From: an uncultured Porphyromonadaceae bacterium
Lineage (GTDB): Bacteria; Bacteroidota; Bacteroidia; Bacteroidales; Muribaculaceae
Direction of reading: 5' to 3'
DNA length: 33,580 bases
Assembly (NCBI GenBank): GCA_947166165.1
Contig: CAMVDK010000003.1
Location: forward strand, 1-33,580
Part shown: positions 7,457 through 12,227 of the stretch, one piece after another
Position numbering within the stretch: the stretch's first letter is position 1
Layout: each line of letters begins with the position of its first letter
Made by a program: the position numbers and the translations under genes
Notes under the pieces: model-generated
What the model was told of the DNA's origin: nothing
The model's input: the letters and a program-made list of their open reading frames with translations, nothing else
Database searches by the model: none

Positions 7457-7681
7457 TCAGAGGTTTTCGGAATAGACGCTGAGTTCGTTGATGAGACCGC
7501 GGTTGTCCCAGTAGCGTGAGAGGCGATAGCAGAGGTAGCCGAGGCCGAAGCCTGCGGGCTTGATGAACATGAACACGGTGAGGTCGTCGGTGTCGCCCAG
7601 GATGAGGACTAACGCCATCATGGCGAGAACCGTCAAGACGAGGACGCGCCAGTTGAGCAGGGGGATGAGATACTTTTTCAT
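7457..7681 (-). CDS. Small two-helix membrane protein, 74 residues
   Basis: I chose the ATG at 7681 because MKKYLIPLL begins a typical membrane protein; upstream codons in frame overlap the neighbouring gene. The first hydrophobic segment is VLVLTVLAMMALVLIL (residues ~12-27). A second, weaker one is VFMFIKPAGFGLGYLC (~35-50), followed by a basic/polar tail (YRLSRYWDNRGLINEL). The acidic loop GDTDDL separates the two. It stops three bases before the HTH gene. Small membrane proteins in phage early regions sometimes affect superinfection, but nothing here shows that. Confidence 0.6.
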   Translation of the reverse strand: MKKYLIPLLNWRVLVLTVLAMMALVLILGDTDDLTVFMFIKPAGFGLGYLCYRLSRYWDNRGLINELSVYSENL

Positions 7682-7694
7682 GACTGTGTGGTGT

Positions 7695-7922
7695 TTAGAG
7701 TTTAAAATGTTTGCTGAATGTTTCAATCTTGTTGCCTTTCCAGTCCACATCGTTGTTGGTGAAAAAGGCAATAACGTCAAGTAGTTGTTTCTTGCTCCAT
7801 GCGGCGATGGGTATCACGTCGTCAAATCGTTGCACGGGCGTGGGGTCGAAGAAGAACTTCGTGCGCTTGCCATGCTTCTCGCAGCGAATTTGCGATTTTA
7901 TTTTGCGGTAGTTGATAGCCAT
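7695..7922 (-). CDS. Small hypothetical protein, 75 residues
   Basis: An unrecognised basic protein (MAINYRKIKSQIRCEKHGKR...). A central segment KKQLLDVIAFFTNNDVDWKG looks like a helix followed by a turn. It has no membrane helix or signal peptide. The C-terminus is KIETFSKHFKL. It sits 13 bases from the next gene in the leftward early operon and 11 bases after the exported-protein gene, which supports it as a gene. No function can be proposed. Confidence 0.6.
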   Translation of the reverse strand: MAINYRKIKSQIRCEKHGKRTKFFFDPTPVQRFDDVIPIAAWSKKQLLDVIAFFTNNDVDWKGNKIETFSKHFKL

Positions 7923-7933
7923 GGCGGTATTGG

Positions 7934-8233
7934 TTACTTGTTGTTGCGGATTTGGTTGAGTTTCTCGCGGTCTTCCTTGGAGAGGTAGCGCTTGACGGGC
8001 TGGCCGGCGTTCTTGCCGCTCTTGGCGACCTTGTAATAGAAGTAGCCGCCCTTGCTGCCCTGATAGATGGGGTACTTGCCGTCGCGGTCTTCCCAGCAGT
8101 AGCCGGTGGGAGTCTCGCCGGGCTTGGCTGTAGTCTGTTCGATGCGCACAGTGTTGTCGCTCTTGACGATGGTGCCGGCGGTGCAGGTGAGTGCAGCAAG
8201 TGCCAGCATGATTGAAAGGAAAATCTTTTTCAT
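7934..8233 (-). CDS. Exported small protein with a PBCV-basic-adaptor-like domain
   Basis: A 99-residue protein with a clear Sec signal peptide: MKKIFLSIMLALAALTCTAG, with likely cleavage near residue 19 after CTA. The mature part has an internal segment DGKYPIYQGSKGGYFYYKVA, followed by GQPVKRYLSKEDREKL. Y-P-[IV]-Y-x-G-x-K-G-G-x-[FY]-Y is the hallmark of the short 'PBCV-specific basic adaptor' repeat, found mainly in chlorella-virus proteins and also in bacterial exported proteins. The match is by eye and single-copy. The protein probably acts in the periplasm. Its presence among cytoplasmic early phage genes is unusual and may reflect cargo. Confidence 0.65.
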   Translation of the reverse strand: MKKIFLSIMLALAALTCTAGTIVKSDNTVRIEQTTAKPGETPTGYCWEDRDGKYPIYQGSKGGYFYYKVAKSGKNAGQPVKRYLSKEDREKLNQIRNNK

Positions 8234-8245
8234 AAGGCTATTGCT

Positions 8246-8497
8246 TTATTGGTTGTTGTTCTTGTTGCGCTTGATGATGATGGTCGCGCCGTTGTCTGGC
8301 GTGGTTACTTCAAACTCGGTAAAGCCTGCACGCTGGTTGAGGCGTGTGGACGCGCTCTTTACTGTGCTGAAAGGAGCAAAATCCACACACGATACTTCTA
8401 CAGTCGCACCCTGTTCTATGGTGAGCATACTCTCGGGAGTGTTCACCTGCGTCTCACGAATGACACGCATCTGATTTTTTTCTTGATTTTTTGCCAT
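8246..8497 (-). CDS. Small hypothetical protein, first gene of the leftward operon
   Basis: An 83-residue protein starting at ATG 8497, about 80 bases below the predicted leftward start site. The N-terminus is polar (MAKNQEKNQMRVIRE) and the rest is beta-rich (SMLTIEQGATVEVSCVDF, AGFTEFEVTTPDNGATIIIK), ending in KRNKNNNQ. I recognise no family. As the promoter-proximal gene opposite a repressor, its position matches that of early regulators such as Cro in other phages, but the sequence shows no HTH. It is co-directional with the next genes at short spacings of 11-13 bases. Confidence 0.6.
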   Translation of the reverse strand: MAKNQEKNQMRVIRETQVNTPESMLTIEQGATVEVSCVDFAPFSTVKSASTRLNQRAGFTEFEVTTPDNGATIIIKRNKNNNQ

Positions 8498-8554
8498 AGT
8501 TTTATCGTCTATATCAATTAAAATGTTTAACTTTGAACCCTTTTAAGTAAGTGA

Positions 8555-8567
8555 GTTGCATTGCAAC
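8555..8567. promoter_or_regulatory. 13-base palindrome in the leftward leader
   Basis: GTTGCATTGCAAC is a perfect 6-1-6 inverted repeat. It lies just downstream of the predicted leftward start site, so it would form the first hairpin of that transcript or serve as an operator. Its role is not shown. Confidence 0.4.
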
Positions 8568-8583
8568 GGCACTTAATTCGGTG

Positions 8584-8614
8584 CAAAGATAAGACGCTAA
8601 TTTGATTTATACAA
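8584..8614 (-). promoter_or_regulatory. Leftward early promoter of the prophage operon
   Basis: On the minus strand TATCTTTG (plus CAAAGATA, 8584-8591) matches the Bacteroidetes -7 element TAnnTTTG exactly. TTG (plus CAA, 8612-8614) lies 20 bases upstream, the usual distance for the -33 element. Transcription would start near 8577 and read the whole leftward operon. Confidence 0.7.
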
Positions 8615-8660
8615 GACTAATGTCTTATTTTCTGCAATTTTTAAGATTTATTAACAAGAC
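8589..8660. promoter_or_regulatory. Probable repressor operator cluster (AAGAC half-sites)
   Basis: The half-site AAGAC occurs at 8591-8595, 8613-8617 and 8656-8660 and inverted (GTCTT) at 8622-8626. The middle pair forms AAGAC-TAAT-GTCTT, an inverted repeat with its end over the leftward -33 element. The first two direct copies are 22 bases apart, about two helical turns. The cluster lies between divergent transcripts and directly before the repressor gene, so binding by that repressor is the simple reading. This is an inference from position and symmetry. Confidence 0.5.
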
Positions 8661-8671
8661 AACAGACTGAT

Positions 8672-9034
8672 ATGACTGGAAAACAACTAAAGGCAATGAT
8701 TGACGACCTCGGCATAACTCAAAGAAAACTTGCCGAGGAAATGGGTGTGACCCCACAAACTATAAGTGCAATTCTTACAGCCAAAGATGTCCGCACATCA
8801 ACTATCGAAAGAATTGCCGATGTGACAAAAATGCCTATCAGTTATTTCTTCAGAGAACATGATGGGCAAAGTGCGGTGGCGAACGGTGACGGCAGCGTGG
8901 CCGTGACTGGCAACAACAATGTGGCAGGCAACGTTACCATGGGCGACGCTGCCGTGCTTCAGGAACGCGTGACAATGTTGGAGAGGCTCCTCGAGGAAAA
9001 AGAGCGAACAATTAAAATTCTGATGCAGAGATGA
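8672..9034 (+). CDS. Cro/CI-type phage repressor
   Basis: A 120-residue protein with an N-terminal HTH_3 (XRE) domain, residues ~3-58: QLKAMIDDLGITQRKLAEEM, then GVTPQTISAILTAK as turn and recognition helix. A low-complexity linker follows (GDGSVAVTGNNNVAGN), then a coiled-coil tail (ERVTMLERLLEEKERTIKI) that likely gives oligomers. There is no LexA-like Ser/Lys peptidase domain, so RecA-driven self-cleavage is not expected. It is the first rightward gene opposite the early operon and probably shuts that operon off through the operator cluster. Its stop overlaps the next start by ATGA (9031-9034). Confidence 0.88.
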   Translation: MTGKQLKAMIDDLGITQRKLAEEMGVTPQTISAILTAKDVRTSTIERIADVTKMPISYFFREHDGQSAVANGDGSVAVTGNNNVAGNVTMGDAAVLQERVTMLERLLEEKERTIKILMQR

Positions 9035-9396
9035 GTCGTCACGACTATTCTGGTATAGCTTCATGTTGTGTATTCTTACTTATATTCGTAGCAGGAATAG
9101 CAATGGGCATATATTTTTCTCCCAAAAAGCAACATGCTGATAGCGAGACAAAGAAAGACTCAATAGATTGGGCGATTGAATCCAAAAAGATTGTCATCAT
9201 TTGCGAGTCAGACAGTCTTTTCCACTATTCAACGATGTGTGAAATTCTTGGTCGTTCACCCAAAATTACCATTGAACATGTTGCACGACTCAAGGGAAAA
9301 TGGATGTGCCCTATTTGTGGAATTAAGGAAGCAGAATATGTCATTCACAAAGACGAATATCTTAATGATTTGAGAAGCGTTGATGAAGATAATTAA
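9031..9396 (+). CDS. Membrane-anchored Cys/His protein
   Basis: A 121-residue protein with one N-terminal membrane helix (CCVFLLIFVAGIAMGIYF, residues ~12-29) and the rest likely outside the cytoplasm. The soluble part carries C58, H65, C70, C93 and C96 in the order ICESDSLFHYSTMCEIL ... WMCPIC. This matches the arrangement in the next gene product (C50, H59, C64, C90, C93), so the two look like paralogs of a small Cys/His metal-binding fold. That fold is common in exported Bacteroidetes proteins (pattern [C]-x(5-7)-[FY]H-x(4)-C ... C-x2-C). The gene is coupled to the repressor by ATGA and is AT-rich relative to the genome. It is probably a lysogeny-expressed cargo gene. Confidence 0.7.
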   Translation: MSRHDYSGIASCCVFLLIFVAGIAMGIYFSPKKQHADSETKKDSIDWAIESKKIVIICESDSLFHYSTMCEILGRSPKITIEHVARLKGKWMCPICGIKEAEYVIHKDEYLNDLRSVDEDN

Positions 9397-9670
9397 AACA
9401 AAATATCCAATGAGACTACTATTGATTTTTTGTCTTGGGCTTGTATTATTATCTTGTTCTGACAATAAAGACAAGGTTGTAAAGATAGACATTAACACGG
9501 TGCAGATGCAAGATAGCGTGTGGATATGCACGAGCGAGAATGCAAAGCGGTTCCACGCAAGTGATACATGCGGTGGCATCTTGTCATGTGGAGAAGAAAT
9601 AAAGCAATTTACGAGAGAAGAAGCAGAACGGAACGGCAGAACTTACTGCCATAAATGCTACAAAACATGA
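9383..9670 (+). CDS. Small lipoprotein with a Cys/His domain
   Basis: The ATG at 9383 is used; it overlaps the previous gene by 14 bases. An alternative ATG at 9410 would give a more typical short signal peptide (MRLLLIFCLGLVLLSC). Either way the lipobox LLSC is followed by SDNKDK, so the protein should be lipidated and surface- or periplasm-facing. The mature domain shows VWICTSENAKRFHASDTCGG, a further C, then a helix (TREEAERNGRTYCHKCY). The C-x8-H-x4-C ... C-x2-C set suggests a bound metal. This domain recurs in Bacteroidetes exported proteins; function unknown. It overlaps the following start by ATGA (9667-9670). Confidence 0.75.
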   Translation: MKIIKTKYPMRLLLIFCLGLVLLSCSDNKDKVVKIDINTVQMQDSVWICTSENAKRFHASDTCGGILSCGEEIKQFTREEAERNGRTYCHKCYKT

Positions 9671-10026
9671 GCAATGACGACATAGCAAGACGCAAGTTCG
9701 ACCTGCTCATGGAGGCGGTTGAGCAAGTGAAACATCAGGACGCGGCGATGGACGAGCTTCGGCACGCAGCGTTCGAGGTGCTGCTGCTGCATCCCGGTTG
9801 CGAGCTTGAAGACTGGGGAGAGCTGCTTGCCGAGCAATACGGCACGGAACTGATAGACGCTTTCGGGAAAGACCTCGACAAGATAACCACCTCGGTCATC
9901 AAGATGTGGAAGTCGCCTTACCTCGACGAGAACAGCGGACTGGAGCGCAGCTACGAGGAATGGGCGCAGGCATTCGCCACGGAGGCGGCGGTGCAGATGT
10001 ATTACGACCTCATAACACCGACATGA
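9667..10026 (+). CDS. Hypothetical acidic helical protein, 119 residues
   Basis: I chose the ATG at 9667 because it overlaps the lipoprotein stop as ATGA; an in-frame ATG at 9655 would add four residues. The protein is nearly all helix and acidic (RKFDLLMEAVEQVKHQDAAM, ELEDWGELLAEQYGTELIDA) and has a conserved-looking aromatic stretch (KMWKSPYLDENSGL). No membrane segment or signal peptide is seen. Its base composition is higher in GC than the two genes before it. It closes the rightward four-gene operon, 110 bases before a strong terminator. No family recognised. Confidence 0.7.
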   Translation: MSNDDIARRKFDLLMEAVEQVKHQDAAMDELRHAAFEVLLLHPGCELEDWGELLAEQYGTELIDAFGKDLDKITTSVIKMWKSPYLDENSGLERSYEEWAQAFATEAAVQMYYDLITPT

Positions 10027-10032
10027 TTTAAT

Positions 10033-10140
10033 ATGGATTTGAACAAACGTCTAACTCGCTCACTGGCAAAACCGAATAACAGCCGCGCAGGCAGCAGTGG
10101 AAGAATAAGCGAAAAAACGCTGAAAATTAGCGAAATATGA
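10033..10140 (+). other. Possible 35-residue basic ORF in the operon tail
   Basis: ATG at 10033 opens a frame (MDLNKRLTRSLAKPNNSRAG...) whose TGA stop forms the first bases of the terminator stem. It is short, basic and has no visible ribosome binding site. I list it because it is the only frame in the otherwise empty stretch 10027-10137; it may be chance. Confidence 0.2.
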
Positions 10141-10179
10141 GGCAAATGTCTGGCAAACAGACACTTGCCTCACTTTTTT
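10138..10179 (+). terminator. Strong intrinsic terminator of the repressor operon
   Basis: TGAGGCAAATGTCTG (10138-10152) pairs with CAGACACTTGCCTCA (10158-10172) with one A/C mismatch, over a five-base loop GCAAA, followed by CTTTTTT. It ends the rightward operon and marks roughly where prophage-type sequence gives way to high-GC chromosomal genes. From 10180 to about 10286 I see nothing identifiable. Confidence 0.9.
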
Positions 10180-10286
10180 CTGCACATCCTGCGCATTTCA
10201 AAAAAATTAGATGGCACCTGAAACAAAAAGACAAAAATGGTTGGTCTTCCGTCGATCAGGATAGCCCCATGAAGCGGATTTCGCTG

Positions 10287-10294
10287 TATTTTTG
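10287..10294 (+). promoter_or_regulatory. Putative -7 element for the reductase pair
   Basis: TATTTTTG matches TAnnTTTG exactly, 30 bases before the ATG at 10324. I could not find a TTG about 20 bases further upstream, so this is a partial promoter match. A purine-rich TAAGGA precedes the start codon. Confidence 0.45.
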
Positions 10295-10323
10295 CACTAG
10301 ATTTAAATACAAGTTAAGGAAAT

Positions 10324-10995
10324 ATGAAGAGACCCTACGTGATTTGCCACATGATGGCATCGATAGACGGTCGCATCGACTGCGACATGACGGAGCAGAT
10401 AGGTGGCAACGAATACTATGAGGCGTTGGAAATGCTCTGCTTCGACACGACCATCGAGGGAAAGACAACCGCCGTGAACCACTATGCCGAGAAAGAACTG
10501 TTCGTACCCCAAGACGCTACGCCTGTGGGTCGCGAGGAGATTTACAAAAGCCACGACTCGAAGCGGTGGGAGGCGGTGGTGGACACACGCGGCACCCTGC
10601 GATGGCCGGTGGACGACACGCCCGACCGCATCTGCATCGTGAGCCAACAGGCTTCGCGCGAATACCTCGACTATCTGCGCAGCCGCAGCATCTCCCACAT
10701 AGCAACCGGAGAGAAGGCCATCAACCTGCCCCGTGCGCTCAACATCCTGCAGTGTGAGTTCGGCAGCGAGAGGGTGGGGATTGTTGGTGGCGGCCACATC
10801 AACGGCAGTTTTCTGCGCGAAGGGTTACTCGACGAGGTGAGCATGCTCTACGGTGCTGCCATCGACGGTCGCGAGGGCTTCTGCGCAGCCTTCGACGGCA
10901 TCGAGTCCGACCATACCCATCCCTACATGCTCCGCTTAAAGAGCGTCCGCCAGATGGGCAACGACTCCGTGTGGATAAGGTATAGTATCATATAA
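10324..10995 (+). CDS. RibD C-terminal/dihydrofolate-reductase-like oxidoreductase
   Basis: A 223-residue stand-alone RibD-C domain. The N-terminus RPYVICHMMASIDGRIDCDM is the typical first strand and S-x-D-G-[RK] motif. The NADPH-binding region near residue 158 is RVGIVGGGHINGSFLREG, the usual G-G-[GP]-x-[LIV] loop. It then has LLDEVSMLYGAAIDGREGFC and ends in SVWIRYSII. Stand-alone members reduce pyrimidine or pterin-like substrates with NADPH; the true substrate of this one is unknown. No deaminase domain is present, so it is not a complete RibD. It is one base before the aldo/keto reductase gene and surely co-transcribed, forming a two-reductase operon. Confidence 0.85.
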   Translation: MKRPYVICHMMASIDGRIDCDMTEQIGGNEYYEALEMLCFDTTIEGKTTAVNHYAEKELFVPQDATPVGREEIYKSHDSKRWEAVVDTRGTLRWPVDDTPDRICIVSQQASREYLDYLRSRSISHIATGEKAINLPRALNILQCEFGSERVGIVGGGHINGSFLREGLLDEVSMLYGAAIDGREGFCAAFDGIESDHTHPYMLRLKSVRQMGNDSVWIRYSII

Positions 10996-10996
10996 T

Positions 10997-11980
10997 ATGG
11001 AGAAGAACATGAAAGAACTACGACACTTTGCCACCGCCTGTCTGATGGCTACGACGTTGCTCACCCATGCACAAAGCATGAGGATACACTATAATGATGG
11101 CTGGACCGAACAAATTCCTGTCAGCAACATCGACAGCATCACCTTTTCATTCAACGAACAACATTTAGCACCTACGCTTATGCTTAACAACGGACTCCAA
11201 ATACCGGTATTCGGCATCGGCACCTACTCGCTCAAGGGCGAGACGTGCTTCAACTCGGTCTATACGGCCCTGAAAAACGGCTACCGGCTCATCGACACCG
11301 CCTATATGTACGGCAACGAGGAGGAACTCGGTCGCGCCGTGCGCCAGGCCATCGCCGACGGCATCTGCCGTCGCGAGGACATCACCGTCATCACCAAAAT
11401 CTATCCCGGACAGCAGTTCGCCAACCCAGAGCCGGCCATACAGGAGCGCATCGACAAACTCGACATCGGCTATGTGGACATCATGCTGCTGCATCATCCT
11501 GGCGACAACGACGTGAAAGCCTACAAGGCGATGGAGCGGTTCGTGCACAAGGGGCTGATTCGTTCGCTCGGCATCTCATGTTTTTATATCGACGAGTTGA
11601 AACGCTTCCTGCCGCAGGTGAGCATCAAGCCCGTGCTGGTGCAGAACGAGATACATCCCTACTATCAGGACACGGAGGTGGTCGATTATATCCACAGCCA
11701 GGGCATTGTCGTGCAGGCATGGTATCCGCTTGGCGGTCGTGGCCATCAGTCGGAACTGCTGAGCGACCCCGTGCTGCAACGCATAGCAGACGCTCACGGC
11801 AAGACACTCGTGCAGGTCATCCTGCGCTGGCACTACCAGCGGCGTGTCGTCGCTATTCCCGGCAGCAGCAACCCGGCACACATCGCCGAGAATATCGACA
11901 TCTTCGACTTCGTGCTCACCGACCAAGAGATGGCCGACATTGCCGCCCTCAACCGCAACGAGAAGCACGACTGGTACTGA
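10997..11980 (+). CDS. Exported aldo/keto reductase with an N-terminal extension
   Basis: A 327-residue protein. The first ~25 residues (MKELRHFATACLMATTLLTHA) look like a Sec signal peptide; the start may be M1 or M5. A ~30-residue extension follows with MRIHYNDGWTEQIPVSNIDS and ITFSF, a motif common at the N-termini of exported Bacteroidetes proteins. The reductase barrel then begins at LNNGLQIPVFGIGTYSLKG. Catalytic residues are in place: D and Y in DTAYMYGNEEELG, K in ITKIYP, H in LLHHPGDND. The NADPH site is at IPGSSNPAHIAENI. It would reduce carbonyls outside the cytoplasm, where NADPH is normally absent, so export or cofactor use deserves checking. Confidence 0.88.
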   Translation: MEKNMKELRHFATACLMATTLLTHAQSMRIHYNDGWTEQIPVSNIDSITFSFNEQHLAPTLMLNNGLQIPVFGIGTYSLKGETCFNSVYTALKNGYRLIDTAYMYGNEEELGRAVRQAIADGICRREDITVITKIYPGQQFANPEPAIQERIDKLDIGYVDIMLLHHPGDNDVKAYKAMERFVHKGLIRSLGISCFYIDELKRFLPQVSIKPVLVQNEIHPYYQDTEVVDYIHSQGIVVQAWYPLGGRGHQSELLSDPVLQRIADAHGKTLVQVILRWHYQRRVVAIPGSSNPAHIAENIDIFDFVLTDQEMADIAALNRNEKHDWY

Positions 11981-12001
11981 TAGGGTTTAGGGTTTAGGGT
12001 T
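11981..12001. repeat. Three tandem TAGGGTT repeats
   Basis: Three exact copies of the heptamer TAGGGTT directly follow the aldo/keto reductase stop codon. The complementary strand reads AACCCTA, the plant telomere unit, which is a coincidence of sequence and not of function. Whether similar repeats occur elsewhere in this genome cannot be seen here. Confidence 0.9.
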
Positions 12002-12008
12002 GAGATGA

Positions 12009-12116
12009 TTGATTAGGGAGAAAGTCGCGGCTGTGCTGATGGGCGGAATGCTCACGGCCTGCACACAGAAGAGCGACAACAACATCCAAAACAACAGCGA
12101 ATCACTACAACATTAA
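12009..12116 (+). pseudogene. Lipoprotein signal-peptide stub
   Basis: From TTG at 12009 (or ATG at 12039) a frame reads KVAAVLMGGMLTACTQKSDN and stops with TAA at 12114-12116. LTAC after a hydrophobic run is a good lipobox, but only 17 residues follow the cysteine. It is most likely the 5' remnant of a deleted lipoprotein gene; a genuine very small lipoprotein is possible. The rest of the spacer to 12227 holds no gene. Confidence 0.4.
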
Positions 12117-12227
12117 ATTGACTTAGGGGGGGCAAGACGTCCGCCAAGAGAGTGTGGCAATGTAATCCTGGCAAAAGATGATGAGGCTTTGACGCTCTGA
12201 CCGTGCAATGGGGCATGACGTTTTGCG

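Noticed and set aside
8498..8540. TAACTTTG at 8528-8535 as a rightward promoter
   Set aside because: It matches the -7 element but has no TTG about 20 bases upstream and would start transcription ~130 bases before the repressor, through the palindrome.
10027..10323. Attachment site or integrase near the right end of the prophage-like region
   Set aside because: No tyrosine or serine recombinase frame and no identifiable direct repeat could be found; the other end of the element is not in the window.
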